Notes under the pieces: model-generated | Seen by the model: only the letters and a program-made list of their open reading frames with translations | What the model was told of the DNA's origin: nothing | Databases searched by the model: none | Position numbers and translations under genes: made by a program | Part shown: one piece after another, positions 1 through 9,926 of the stretch | Position numbering within the stretch: the stretch's first letter is position 1 | Layout: every line of letters starts with the position of its first letter | Assembly: GCA_017882045.1 (NCBI GenBank) | Contig: JADGQF010000011.1 | Coordinates: forward strand, 1 to 35,271 | From: Anaerolineales bacterium | Lineage (GTDB): Bacteria; Chloroflexota; Anaerolineae; CG2-30-64-16 | Reading direction: 5' to 3' | Length of the DNA stretch: 35,271 bases

Positions 1-2
1 GG

Positions 3-1403
3 GCCGGCAACCAGGCCTTTTCTTTCGGCAAGAGCCGGGCGCGCATGTTCACGGGTGACAAGCCGACGGTGACCTTTGCCGATGTGGCCGGGGCCGACGA
101 ATCGAAGCAAGAGCTGCAAGAAGTGGTAGAGTTCCTCAAGGAGCCGCAGAAGTTCGCCGCGCTGGGGGCGCGCATCCCCAAGGGCGTGCTGCTGGTCGGC
201 CCGCCGGGGACAGGCAAGACGCTGATGGCCAAGGCCATCTCCGGCGAAGCAGGTGTGCCGTTCTTCTCCATCTCCGGCTCGGAGTTCGTGGAAATGTTCG
301 TCGGCGTTGGCGCCAGCCGGGTGCGCGACCTGTTCGAGCAGGCCAAGCGCAACTCGCCGTGCATTATCTTCATCGACGAAATCGATGCGGTGGGCCGGCA
401 GCGCGGGGCCGGGCTGGGCGGCAGCCACGACGAGCGCGAGCAGACGTTGAACCAGATCCTGGTGGAGATGGACGGTTTCGACACGGACACCAACGTGATC
501 CTGATCGCCGCCACCAACCGGCCGGACATCCTGGACCCGGCGCTGCTGCGGCCAGGGCGTTTCGACCGGCAGGTGGTGATGGACCGGCCGGACAGAAGGG
601 GGCGCGAGGCGATCCTGAAGGTGCACGTGCGCGGCAAGCCGCTGGAGCCGAACATCAGCCTGGAGACGATCGCGCGCGGCACGCCGGGCTTCGTAGGGGC
701 GGACATCGAGAACCTGGTCAACGAGGCGGCGATCCTGGCGGCCCGGCGCAACAAACGCAGCATCGGCCTGGCCGAGTTCCAGGAAGCCGTCGAGCGGGTG
801 ATCGCCGGCCCGGAGCGCAAAAGCCGCATCATCGGCGACAAAGAAAAGGAGATCATCGCCTACCATGAGGCAGGGCACTCCCTGGTCATGCAGAAGCTGC
901 CGCACTCTGACCCCGTCCACAAGATCAGCGTCATCAGTCGCGGTATGGCGCTGGGGTACACCATGGCCCTGCCCGAGGAAGACCGCTTGCTGTCCAGCCG
1001 GGATAAACTGCGTGACGAGCTTGCCGGGTTGTTGGGCGGCCGGGCGGCCGAGGAACTGGTCTTTGGCGACGTTACCAGCGGCGCCCGCAATGACCTGGAG
1101 CGGATGACCTCTGTCGCGCGGCGCATGGTCATGCAGTACGGCATGAGCGATGTGCTGGGGCCGCAGACCTTTGGCGAAAAGGAAGAGATGGTCTTTTTGG
1201 GCCGTGAGATCGGTGAACAGCGCAACTACAGCGAGGAAGTCGCCGAGGCGATCGATGCCGAGGTGCGCCGCCTGGTCGAAGAGGCGCACAACCGGGCCAG
1301 GGAGATTCTCTCCACTTACCGCGATAAGCTCGACCAGGTTGCCCGCGCGCTGATGGACAAGGAAACGATCGATGCCGCCGAGTTTCAGGCCATGTTCGCA
1401 TGA
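3..1403 (+). CDS. ftsH: ATP-dependent zinc metalloprotease FtsH, 5'-truncated
   Basis: Membrane-anchored AAA+ protease that unfolds and degrades misfolded membrane proteins and short-lived regulators. The reading frame is open to the window edge: the codons before the Met at 45 read [14 protein letters not shown], the conserved FtsH linker after the transmembrane helices, so the N-terminal membrane part lies outside. Numbered from that Met, Walker A GPPGTGKT is at 52-59, Walker B ends in D111-E112, the second region of homology ([18 protein letters not shown]) is near 158-175, the zinc motif HEAGH is at 274-278, and the third zinc ligand is probably D350 in the NDL motif. All catalytic residues are intact and the C-terminus has normal length. 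It is followed by a heptad-repeat hairpin before the next gene. Confidence 0.97.
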   Translation, partial: AGNQAFSFGKSRARMFTGDKPTVTFADVAGADESKQELQEVVEFLKEPQKFAALGARIPKGVLLVGPPGTGKTLMAKAISGEAGVPFFSISGSEFVEMFVGVGASRVRDLFEQAKRNSPCIIFIDEIDAVGRQRGAGLGGSHDEREQTLNQILVEMDGFDTDTNVILIAATNRPDILDPALLRPGRFDRQVVMDRPDRRGREAILKVHVRGKPLEPNISLETIARGTPGFVGADIENLVNEAAILAARRNKRSIGLAEFQEAVERVIAGPERKSRIIGDKEKEIIAYHEAGHSLVMQKLPHSDPVHKISVISRGMALGYTMALPEEDRLLSSRDKLRDELAGLLGGRAAEELVFGDVTSGARNDLERMTSVARRMVMQYGMSDVLGPQTFGEKEEMVFLGREIGEQRNYSEEVAEAIDAEVRRLVEEAHNRAREILSTYRDKLDQVARALMDKETIDAAEFQAMFA

Positions 1404-1411
1404 TAAGGGCG

Positions 1412-1480
1412 GTGCGCCGTGAGATGCGCAGTGCGGTGCGTGAGTCGTGACGAGCAGCGACTTACGCACCGCGTCTCACG
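1412..1480. repeat. Heptad-periodic intergenic hairpin
   Basis: From 1412 to 1453 the DNA repeats with a 7-bp period; related units include GTGAGAT (1419) and GTGAGTC (1440), and GTG recurs at 1412, 1419, 1440 and 1447. The tract forms a stem: 1433-1447 pairs with 1458-1472 (14 of 15 pairs, the odd one a possible G-U in RNA), and 1418-1424 pairs perfectly with 1474-1480. No T-run follows, so this is not a typical intrinsic terminator, though it may still end or protect ftsH mRNA. It resembles the tracts at 15880, 23753 and 30015. Confidence 0.7.
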
Positions 1481-1497
1481 CCTTAGCGGAGCCCCCT

Positions 1498-2481
1498 TTG
1501 CTCGAAAGCACTTCTCCCGCTCGCACGCGCGCCCGCTTCAGCAGCACGGACTTGCTGATGCTGTTTGCTATGCTGATCTGGGGCGTTAATTTCACTATCA
1601 TTAAGATCGCCCTGCGCAGCTTTTCGCCGCTGGCCTTTAATGCCTTGCGCTTCGCCCTGGCGACCCTGGTCTTGTTGGTCATGATGCTCTTGCGGGGCGA
1701 GTCGTTTTACCTATCACGGCGTGACGTAGTGGGCATGATCTTGTTGGGGCTCGCCGGGCACACGATCTACCAGATGTTTTTCATCCGCGGGCTGGCAAGC
1801 ACGACGCCGGGCAATACCTCCCTCCTGATGGCCACCTCGCCGGTCTTCGTCGCTCTCTACGGCCATATATTGAGGATCGAGCGCGGCAACCGCAAGGTTT
1901 GGGCCGGCATCATTCTGTCGTTCGCCGGCGTGTTGTTGCTGATTCTGGGCGGCGCCAACGGCCTTGCCCTTGATCGCGCTTCGACGACGGGTGACCTGCT
2001 TGTGCTCGGCGCGTCGATGCTCTGGGCGGTTTACACCGTCGGCAGCAAGCCTTTGCTGGCCCGCCATTCGGCCCTCAAACTGACGGCCATGGCGATGCTG
2101 GCCGGCGTCCCGCCCCTCGTCCTCCTTAGTTTGCCCGATCTCCTGCGCCAGAACTGGGGCGCCATCCCGCCGCTGCATTGGTTCGGACTGTTCTACTCCG
2201 CCTTGCTTTCGGTTGTGGTGGGATACACTATATGGGGCACAGGCGTGCAGCGTGTGGGTAGCGCTCGCACCGCGATCTATTCCAACGTCACGCCGGTGGT
2301 CGCCATTCTCGTTGCCTGGGTCGCGTTGGGTGACCGGTTGGCATTGTTACAGTGGCTTGGAGCGGTGGTGGTCATCGGCGGCTTGTTGCTGACGCGACGA
2401 GGGCGTGTTCACGAACGGCCGGCCGAAGAGAAGCGCCCGGCAACGCCGTTGAATGACGCTCCCCGTCAGGCACAGGTATAA
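1498..2481 (+). CDS. EamA/DMT-family transporter
   Basis: Predicted inner-membrane permease of the drug/metabolite transporter superfamily with about ten hydrophobic helices in two EamA repeats. The first repeat starts at DLLMLFAMLIWGVNF and contains the typical PLAFNALRF segment; the second starts near GDLLVLGASMLWAVYTV and ends with GDRLALLQWLGAVVVIGGLLL. The substrate (metabolite or amino-acid efflux in relatives) cannot be read from sequence. The longest frame starts at GTG 1447, but that codon lies in the hairpin 1418-1480 and has no Shine-Dalgarno. TTG 1498 has GGAG at 1488-1491, leaves a short N-terminal tail before helix 1, and puts the hairpin between genes, so I prefer it. The TAA stop overlaps the -10 element of the next promoter. 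Confidence 0.88.
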   Translation: MLESTSPARTRARFSSTDLLMLFAMLIWGVNFTIIKIALRSFSPLAFNALRFALATLVLLVMMLLRGESFYLSRRDVVGMILLGLAGHTIYQMFFIRGLASTTPGNTSLLMATSPVFVALYGHILRIERGNRKVWAGIILSFAGVLLLILGGANGLALDRASTTGDLLVLGASMLWAVYTVGSKPLLARHSALKLTAMAMLAGVPPLVLLSLPDLLRQNWGAIPPLHWFGLFYSALLSVVVGYTIWGTGVQRVGSARTAIYSNVTPVVAILVAWVALGDRLALLQWLGAVVVIGGLLLTRRGRVHERPAEEKRPATPLNDAPRQAQV

Positions 2482-2482
2482 T
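2453..2482 (+). promoter_or_regulatory. Promoter of the 2524 gene
   Basis: A perfect -10 TATAAT at 2477-2482 is preceded by ATGACG at 2453-2458 (4 of 6 matches to TTGACA) with 18 bp between. The -10 contains the TAA stop of the upstream transporter gene. A G-rich Shine-Dalgarno (about 2511-2518) and GTG 2524 follow. Confidence 0.5.
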
Positions 2483-2523
2483 TCTGAAATCAGCCCATGT
2501 CCGAGCACTGAGGGGGGACGACC

Positions 2524-3222
2524 GTGAGCCGGCTGCTGCGGACCGCATACCAGCTTCGCTATCACGCGTTTGCCGGCTGGGCGTTGGACCGCTGGCTGGC
2601 AACGTTGGCATTTGCCGCGGCCCTGCTGGTGTTGCTGTCTGGCCCGCAACACATGGGATGGCCGGCGCGGCTGTTCGGCGGGCTGCTGTTGCTGGCAGGG
2701 CTTGCCCTCCTGGTTTTGCGGCGCTGGGCAGCCGCCCGCATGTACGTGGTTTTCAGGCCGCATCCCGGACTGCTGGCGCCTGCCGGCGAGCCTCTGGATC
2801 CGACGGACAAGATTTCACTACACGTCACCGGCGAGTTTGAGGTGGAAGGGAAGCGGCATTTCTTCGCCGATCTGCTCGCCTACTGGCGCACGTTCGCGAC
2901 TCGTGAACACGCGATCATGGCAATTCGGCGCCCCGCACGTTACCTGCTCATAGGCGCTGCGCCAGGGCAAGACATGGGCATGTGGTACGTATTCATCCGT
3001 CCGGCGCTGCTTACCTCCGTGACTGCCGGCGAGTTGGCCTGGGGCGGGCTGCGCCGGCCTGCCCTCGAGGTCTGTTACCGGCCTGCCTCAGCCGAGAAGC
3101 CGTCGGGTGGGCGCCGTTTGCTCCGTCTGCGCGCTCCGCAGGGCGAGCGCCAAGTGGTCTACCTGGCATTTGAGGAGCAGCCGGCGCTGCTGCGGGTCTG
3201 GGCCGACTTGCTGGCGGACTGA
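2524..3222 (+). CDS. Unrecognised two-helix membrane protein
   Basis: A 232-aa protein that I do not recognise. Two hydrophobic segments (about residues 24-40 and 47-66) form a short helical hairpin near the N-terminus. A soluble, probably cytoplasmic C-terminal domain of about 160 residues follows, rich in alternating hydrophobic positions and ending in VYLAFEEQPALLRVWADLLAD, the kind of strand-plus-helix end seen in PH-like folds; that fold guess is inference. Start GTG 2524 has a strong G-rich Shine-Dalgarno and its own TATAAT promoter inside the preceding gene's end. The next gene is on the opposite strand, so it is probably transcribed alone. Codon use resembles its neighbours. Confidence 0.75.
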   Translation: MSRLLRTAYQLRYHAFAGWALDRWLATLAFAAALLVLLSGPQHMGWPARLFGGLLLLAGLALLVLRRWAAARMYVVFRPHPGLLAPAGEPLDPTDKISLHVTGEFEVEGKRHFFADLLAYWRTFATREHAIMAIRRPARYLLIGAAPGQDMGMWYVFIRPALLTSVTAGELAWGGLRRPALEVCYRPASAEKPSGGRRLLRLRAPQGERQVVYLAFEEQPALLRVWADLLAD

Positions 3223-3248
3223 TGCACACCGGTCAGGCCGCGGGCCTG

Positions 3249-4136
3249 TCAGGCTGCGCGCCTGGCTACGTATACGTTCCATTCCCCGGCATCTTTGAGC
3301 GCCAGGCCATCCCACGATCGGTGAAGCGTCACCTGCTCGAACCCGGCATCCTTGAGCATTTTCTTCATCTGCGTGACCGTGTAGGCCTGATCGGCCAAAC
3401 CGTAGGTCTGCAACTCCCCGGTTTCCAGGTTCAATATGTAATAGCGCTCGACCGACGCTTGCTGCTCCGCGTCGAAGACGCGTTCCCCCAGGCTCAGGTA
3501 CGGCGAATCTCCCCAGAGACCGCTGTTATCGGTGTACCACCAGTTGCTATTTTTCTTATCAAAGTGCCTGTAGTCGAGCACCTCCAGCAGGATGGGCGCG
3601 CCGGGTTTGAGGGCTTCCTGGATGCGTCGCAATAGATCGCGTGACTCGGCGGGACGGAGCACCGTGAACTGCCCGTAGATGTATATGGCGGCATCAAATG
3701 CCGGCCCGCCCTGTGCCAGCTTGCTGAAATCCAGCTGGCGTACGTCGCCCTGGATGAACTCACACGGCAGCCCCGCGCAGTGCTCGCGCGCATAGCGGAT
3801 AGAGGCCGGGCTGAAGTCGACGCCGGTCACGACGAGCCCGGCCCGGGCAAACTCCGCCGCGTAAAGCCCGGGCCCGCAGGTGACATCCAGTAGATGCGCG
3901 CCGGGAGGCAGGCGCAGCCATTCGAGCATCCGCTGGACCTGGGCGCGCAGTTCTGGGAAGCGCCGGCTTGCGGCGCCGTGGCTCTGATCGAGATGCTCTC
4001 TGAGCATCCGCTCGCTGAAAGCCGGCTCGTCCCAGGGCAGATTGTCGCGCTCCTGCCAGGGCACAGGCGGTTGGCGCTGGTAGATCTGCCATAGCGCTTC
4101 CGCCAGGCGGGCAGCATTGTGGGTGTTGTCGGTCAT
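3249..4136 (-). CDS. Class I SAM-dependent methyltransferase
   Basis: Cytosolic Rossmann-fold methyltransferase of 295 aa. Motif I LDVTCGPG is at 83-90 (the SAM-binding glycine loop), the acidic end of strand 2 is in GVDFSP (105-110), and the next SAM-contact motif is GDVRQLDF (130-137). The C-terminal half (YILNLETGELQTYGLADQAYT and DAGFEQV) is like small-molecule or ubiquinone-type methyltransferases, but the acceptor cannot be named. ATG 4136 has an AAGGAA Shine-Dalgarno five bases upstream. It faces the hypothetical protein gene convergently and is divergent from the LysM/M23 gene, with about 100 bp between. Confidence 0.88.
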   Translation of the reverse strand: MTDNTHNAARLAEALWQIYQRQPPVPWQERDNLPWDEPAFSERMLREHLDQSHGAASRRFPELRAQVQRMLEWLRLPPGAHLLDVTCGPGLYAAEFARAGLVVTGVDFSPASIRYAREHCAGLPCEFIQGDVRQLDFSKLAQGGPAFDAAIYIYGQFTVLRPAESRDLLRRIQEALKPGAPILLEVLDYRHFDKKNSNWWYTDNSGLWGDSPYLSLGERVFDAEQQASVERYYILNLETGELQTYGLADQAYTVTQMKKMLKDAGFEQVTLHRSWDGLALKDAGEWNVYVARRAA

Positions 4137-4169
4137 CGTTTTCCTTCGCAGAATAGCCTGATGGGATTA

Positions 4170-4198
4170 TTGCTTCTCAGCGTGGTGTAGTGTATCAT
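4170..4198 (+). promoter_or_regulatory. Candidate promoter of the secreted LysM/M23 gene
   Basis: TTGCTT at 4170-4175 and TATCAT at 4193-4198 with a 17-bp spacer, in the divergent region before the start at 4239. The -35 matches only TTG of the consensus, so the call is tentative. Confidence 0.33.
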
Positions 4199-4238
4199 GT
4201 GGTTCACTTCATCGTGAAAGTGGGAGCAGCCCGAGCAG

Positions 4239-5243
4239 ATGTCTTCACGCGCCCGGATCGGCTTGCTGATTGTCGCCCTGGCCATCGGCCTGGCCTGGTT
4301 TAGCCTGGTCGCCTCCGCCCAGGAAGGCAAGCCTCTCATCACCACGCCTACTCCCACCCCCCGGCCCTACGTGCCGGCCTGGCTCTCTTTGCAGCAGCCC
4401 CAGAACCCGGGGAGAGTCGTGTTTCTCCCCATGTTGGTCAAGGACACTGGTGGGCAGGACAACAATCCCGATAGCTTCCAGTACGTTGTCCGGCCTGGCG
4501 ATACTCTGTGGTCGCTGGCGCTCGATTTCGGGCGCGATCTGGACACCATGTCTTGTGTCACGCGGCCGACGGGTGACGACGCCGAGACCTTAACTCCCGG
4601 ACGCGCCATCACCGTGCCCGCTCTGACCGACCTGTGCTATACGGTCACTCCGGGCGACACGCTGGCAGGGATCGCGGCGCGCAATGGCCTGTCGATGGAC
4701 ACGATCGTCGCCGTCGCCTGGAATGGTTTCACCTCCCAGCCGTACGAGGTCGTGCCCAGGCAGCGCGTCCTGCTACCGGGCGTGCGTACAAGGGCGAACC
4801 CGCGCGCCGACCGGCGCATCATCAGCCAGGCCAAGGATCAGTGGGCCGGTTCACCCTACCCGGATTGGCGTTATGGCGATGGGCAGTTTATCTGGCCCGT
4901 TATCGGGACGATCTCACAATATGCGCATCCAGGCCATTGGGCGCTCGATATTGCCGTGCCTGAAGGGACCCAGGTGAAAGCCGCCGACAGGGGAACAGTG
5001 CTCATCGCCGGCTGGAACCCAACCGGCTACGGCTTCCGCGTGGTGATCGACCACGGCAATGACTATGTGACCCTATACGCGCACCTCAGCGACATTTACG
5101 TTGAGAAGGGGCAGGTGGTGGGCAAGGGCCAGGTGATCGGCGCCAGCGGCGCCAACGGCAACGTCACCGGTCCTCACGTGCACTTCGAGATCCGCGACTT
5201 TGGCTCCCTTACCGATCCGTTGAGATTGCTGCCACAACGCTAG
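4239..5243 (+). CDS. Secreted LysM-LysM-M23 peptidoglycan endopeptidase
   Basis: Exported cell-wall hydrolase or hydrolase activator of 334 aa. Residues 1-27 are a Sec signal peptide with likely cleavage after VASA. A Thr/Pro stretch (TPTPTPRP) follows, then two LysM peptidoglycan-binding modules (about 82-128 and 133-181, each with a PGDTL motif). The C-terminal M23 domain has its zinc ligands H233 and D237 (HWALD) and H315, and the catalytic histidines H282 (YAHLS) and H313 (GPHVHFE), so it should be active. It probably cuts peptide crosslinks in peptidoglycan, as M23 enzymes do. A weak GGGAG lies 13 bases before the start. The architecture parallels the membrane-anchored paralogue at 14777-15859, suggesting division of labour. 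Confidence 0.93.
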   Translation: MSSRARIGLLIVALAIGLAWFSLVASAQEGKPLITTPTPTPRPYVPAWLSLQQPQNPGRVVFLPMLVKDTGGQDNNPDSFQYVVRPGDTLWSLALDFGRDLDTMSCVTRPTGDDAETLTPGRAITVPALTDLCYTVTPGDTLAGIAARNGLSMDTIVAVAWNGFTSQPYEVVPRQRVLLPGVRTRANPRADRRIISQAKDQWAGSPYPDWRYGDGQFIWPVIGTISQYAHPGHWALDIAVPEGTQVKAADRGTVLIAGWNPTGYGFRVVIDHGNDYVTLYAHLSDIYVEKGQVVGKGQVIGASGANGNVTGPHVHFEIRDFGSLTDPLRLLPQR

Positions 5244-5276
5244 AAGAGCGCGTTTAGGATTTGTTCTGTCCGCTTC

Positions 5277-5561
5277 TCAGCTTGCAGCGGCCAGCCGGCC
5301 TTTGGCAGTCAGCGCGAGCAGGCGTGCAGGCGCCGATGTAGGCGCCGAAACGCCGCAGACGGCGGCCGCGCCGCAACCACTGCAGGCAGTGCCGCAGCCG
5401 CCCTGCATGCCCACTAGGTAGCCCGCACGCTCCAGGTTGTCGACCATGGCAGCAACCAGGGATTCGCTGACCTTAAGCCGGCGAGCTGCCTCGTCAATTG
5501 TATGTAGACCGCCGCCACTCATCAGGCGCAGTAGTTGCTGCAGTAAAGATCCCTCGCTCAC
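5277..5561 (-). CDS. feoC: FeoC-like winged-helix protein with Fe-S cysteines
   Basis: Small cytosolic protein at the end of the feo operon. An N-terminal winged-helix half (LLQQLLRLMSGGGLHTIDEA then LKVSESLVAAMVDNLERAGYL) is followed by a wing with C-x3-C-x2-C-x5-C (C56, C60, C63, C69 from the GTG start). This is the cysteine arrangement type that binds an Fe-S cluster in FeoC proteins. FeoC relatives adjust FeoB stability or act as iron/oxygen-sensing regulators. GTG 5561 is chosen because GAGGA lies seven bases upstream; the frame extends to TTG 5588, which lacks a ribosome site but would add a fifth cysteine. FeoB ends just upstream, so it is co-transcribed. Confidence 0.82.
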   Translation of the reverse strand: MSEGSLLQQLLRLMSGGGLHTIDEAARRLKVSESLVAAMVDNLERAGYLVGMQGGCGTACSGCGAAAVCGVSAPTSAPARLLALTAKGRLAAAS

Positions 5562-5612
5562 GCTCTGTTCCTCACAGTTATGAATCAAAGACCCGGCATG
5601 CCTACCCGCCGG

Positions 5613-7716
<2,104 letters not shown>

Positions 7717-7742
<26 letters not shown>

Positions 7743-7974
7743 CTTCGATAAGGACTTGCGCCGCTTCGTCCCGGCCCAGCGCGACGCGCGTGCCGCGCAG
7801 TGAGACGATCATCGGGCCGTGCCCGAAGTTCTGCACCACGGTCACTTTGGCGCCCGCGGTGAAGCCGAGATTAGCTGCCCGGCTGCGGAAGATGCGGCCG
7901 CCGTCAAGAGCCTGGACGATACCGCTCTGGCCTTTGGCAAGAGTGCTGAGAGTGCGAGAAGAGACTCGTTCCAC
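7717..7974 (-). CDS. feoA: FeoA, SH3-like partner of FeoB
   Basis: An 85-aa cytosolic SH3-fold protein required for FeoB-dependent ferrous iron uptake. The conserved pattern is present: L-x-x-L-x-x-G (TLSTLAKGQSG), RSRAANLGFTAGAKVTVVQN and GPMIVSLRGTRVALGRDEA, the last being the hallmark second half of FeoA. It starts at GTG 7974, three bases after the fur stop, with AAGGA inside the last fur codons as ribosome site, and its 3' end overlaps feoB. This places it second in the fur-feoABC operon. Confidence 0.94.
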
Positions 7975-7977
7975 AAT

Positions 7978-8427
7978 TCATTCCTTTGCGATTTCACAGG
8001 CGGCGCAGAGCCCGTAGAGGGTCAGAGAGGCCCGTTCCACGGTCACGCCCTGTGTATGCGAAAACTCCTGCTTCGCTCGCTCAATATGGGGTGAGGCGAA
8101 TTCGACCACTTTCCCGCAGCCCGTACAAACGAAGTGGTGATGTTCGGCGGGGAAAGATGGGTCGAACTGCTCCCGGCGTCCACTGCTTCGTCCGGGAGCC
8201 AGATGCCGGGCGTCGACCAGCCCGGCTTCGGCCAACCAGCCCAGTGTGCGGTAAACAGTGGACGGATTGATGGAGGGGTCCTGTGCGCGGACAATCCGGT
8301 AAATCTGCTCCGCCGTGGGGTGGCCGCCCATTTCGTCCAGGGTCCCCAGGATCAGGCGCCGCTGGGTTGTCATGCGACCGCCGCACTGGCGTAGTATCCC
8401 CGACGCCTGCGCAACCAACCTGCTCAC
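7978..8427 (-). CDS. fur: Fur-family metal-responsive repressor
   Basis: Dimeric cytosolic repressor of 149 aa. The N-terminal winged helix has the recognition helix NPSTVYRTLGWLAEAGLV (54-71). The C-terminal metal and dimer domain has EHHHFVCTGCG with C101/C104, and C141/C144 in LCAAC form the second half of the structural zinc site. The longest frame starts at 8532, but those extra 35 codons cover the promoter and operator. GTG 8427 follows GGAGGAG directly and gives a normal-length Fur. Its position as first gene of feoABC makes iron-sensing Fur the best guess; sequence alone does not exclude Zur or PerR. A palindrome between -10 and ribosome site predicts autorepression. Confidence 0.92.
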   Translation of the reverse strand: MSRLVAQASGILRQCGGRMTTQRRLILGTLDEMGGHPTAEQIYRIVRAQDPSINPSTVYRTLGWLAEAGLVDARHLAPGRSSGRREQFDPSFPAEHHHFVCTGCGKVVEFASPHIERAKQEFSHTQGVTVERASLTLYGLCAACEIAKE

Positions 8428-8436
8428 AGTCTCCTC

Positions 8437-8465
8437 CTTATTGCGAATGATTCGCAGTAAGTATA
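8437..8465 (-). promoter_or_regulatory. fur-feo promoter -10 with Fur-box palindrome
   Basis: Arms CTTATTGCGAAT (8437-8448) and ATTCGCAGTAAG (8450-8461) around one G form a 12-1-12 inverted repeat with one mismatch. The inner TGCGAAT/ATTCGCA is the 7-1-7 layout of Fur-family operators. On the minus strand a -10 TATACT occupies 8465-8460, so the operator spans the -10 end, the start point and the leader up to the GGAGGAG. No good -35 was found, which may itself reflect operator constraints. Confidence 0.75.
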
Positions 8466-8565
8466 CCGCAAGTTGCCAGGTACAACTATGATCTATATCA
8501 CAACGGTGCAAAGACGCGCGCTGTTTGGCCATTTTCTCAGCTTGCGTGGTTGCGGTGAAATCTCC

Positions 8566-8594
8566 TTGACCTAGTCCCCCTTTCGTGTTACAAA
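8566..8594 (+). promoter_or_regulatory. Promoter of the glgC-glgD pair
   Basis: TTGACC (8566-8571, 5 of 6) and TACAAA (8589-8594, 4 of 6) with a 17-bp spacer. The leader of about 58 nt contains the 12-mer repeat and AAGGAG at 8646-8651 before ATG 8659. Confidence 0.55.
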
Positions 8595-8630
8595 GGATGC
8601 AGACACGGATCCAGATACGAATGCAAGCAC
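8595..8630 (+). repeat. Three degenerate 12-mers in the glgC leader
   Basis: Three consecutive 12-bp units starting at 8595, 8607 and 8619 share the pattern GRATSCARRYAC; unit one is GGATGCAGACAC. They begin right after the predicted -10 and occupy most of the leader RNA. Similarity is partial and could be chance. Confidence 0.4.
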
Positions 8631-8658
8631 TGTCCTCTGATTCTAAAGGAGCCTGTCC

Positions 8659-9918
8659 ATGCGCGTGGTAGCTATGATCCTGGCCGGCGGCGCAGGGACG
8701 CGGCTGGGCGTCCTCTCCGATATGCGCGCCAAGCCGGCCGTGCCGTTCGCCGGAAAGTATCGCATCATCGATTTTCCCATTTCGAACTGTGTCAATTCCG
8801 GGATCTTCGATGTGGCTGTGCTAACCCAGTACCAGCCCCGCTCGCTGAATGAGCATATCGGCATCGGCAAGCCATGGGACCTGGACCGGGCGCGCGGCGG
8901 GCTGCGCCTGCTGCATCCATACCAGGCACGTGAGGGCCAGATGTGGTTTGGCGGTACCGCGCATGCCGTCCTGCAGAACCTGGAGTATCTGCGCGAGCAG
9001 CGTGCCGAAATAGTGCTGATCCTTTCGGGCGATCACATTTACAAGATGGACTACCGGCCGATGCTCGAGCAGCACCAGGCGCGACGTGCCGACGCGACCA
9101 TTGCCGTTATGAACGTGAAGCCCGACGAGACCAATCGTTTCGGCATCGTGCAGACCGACGAGCAGGGTCGGGTGACGAACTTCTTGGAGAAGCCGAAAGA
9201 GGCGTCCAGCACGCTGGCCAACATGGGCGTGTACGTCTTCGATGCGCACGCGATGATCGATCGGCTCCAGGCGCTCAGCAAAGACCATGCCGACCTGGAT
9301 TTCGGCAAGCATGTGCTGCCGAGCATGGTCGAGGACAGCTATCTCTACACCTATCCGTTCGATGGCTACTGGGTGGACGTGGGGACGGTGGATGCGTACT
9401 GGCAGACGAGCATGGAGCTGGTCTCCGGTAACTCGGCTCTCAAGCTGTACGATCTCGCCTGGACGATCCGCACCCGCAGCCAGGAGCGGCCGCCGGTTAA
9501 AGCAGGACCGCAGACGATTATCCACGAGAGCATGGTGTGCAATGGTTGTATCGTGCGCGGCCAGGTGGTTCGATCGGTGCTTTCTCCCGGCGTCTACGTC
9601 TCGCCGGGCGCGGTGGTGCGCGAGAGCGTAGTCATGCAGGACACGTGGATCGGACCGGGCGCGGTAGTCGATCATGCGATCGTGGACAAGAACGTGATCA
9701 TAGGCGTAGGTACCCAACTGGGTTTTGGCGACGACTTCAGCACGCCAAACGCACTTGCCCCGGACCGGTTCAACACGGGAATATCCGTGGTGGGCATGAA
9801 CGCGCACGTGCCGGCCAACCAGCGCATCGGTCGCAATGTGGTGATCTACTCCAACATCGATGAGGAAGCCTTTGCGTCCTTCAATGGGGAAGTCCCCAGC
9901 GGAGCGACGGTACAGTGA
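8659..9918 (+). CDS. glgC: Glucose-1-phosphate adenylyltransferase (catalytic-type)
   Basis: Makes ADP-glucose and pyrophosphate from ATP and glucose-1-phosphate, the committed step of glycogen synthesis. The N-terminal nucleotidyltransferase domain has the glycine-rich loop GGAGTRL (10-16), K25 in RAKPAVPF, the catalytic aspartate D125 in GDHIYKMD, and K178 in FLEKP that binds the sugar phosphate. The C-terminal ~110 residues form a left-handed beta-helix, seen as hexapeptide-like turns such as [16 protein letters not shown]. The usual GTADAV is GTAHAV here (99-104). Length 419 aa is normal. ATG 8659 has AAGGAG seven bases upstream. It is followed after 8 bp by a paralogue that lacks the catalytic loop, so the pair may form a GlgC/GlgD-like heteromer. 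Confidence 0.95.
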   Translation: MRVVAMILAGGAGTRLGVLSDMRAKPAVPFAGKYRIIDFPISNCVNSGIFDVAVLTQYQPRSLNEHIGIGKPWDLDRARGGLRLLHPYQAREGQMWFGGTAHAVLQNLEYLREQRAEIVLILSGDHIYKMDYRPMLEQHQARRADATIAVMNVKPDETNRFGIVQTDEQGRVTNFLEKPKEASSTLANMGVYVFDAHAMIDRLQALSKDHADLDFGKHVLPSMVEDSYLYTYPFDGYWVDVGTVDAYWQTSMELVSGNSALKLYDLAWTIRTRSQERPPVKAGPQTIIHESMVCNGCIVRGQVVRSVLSPGVYVSPGAVVRESVVMQDTWIGPGAVVDHAIVDKNVIIGVGTQLGFGDDFSTPNALAPDRFNTGISVVGMNAHVPANQRIGRNVVIYSNIDEEAFASFNGEVPSGATVQ

Positions 9919-9926
9919 GGTGAGAC

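Noticed and set aside
3222-3635. 137-aa plus-strand frame
   Set aside because: Antisense to the methyltransferase gene, which has all SAM motifs.
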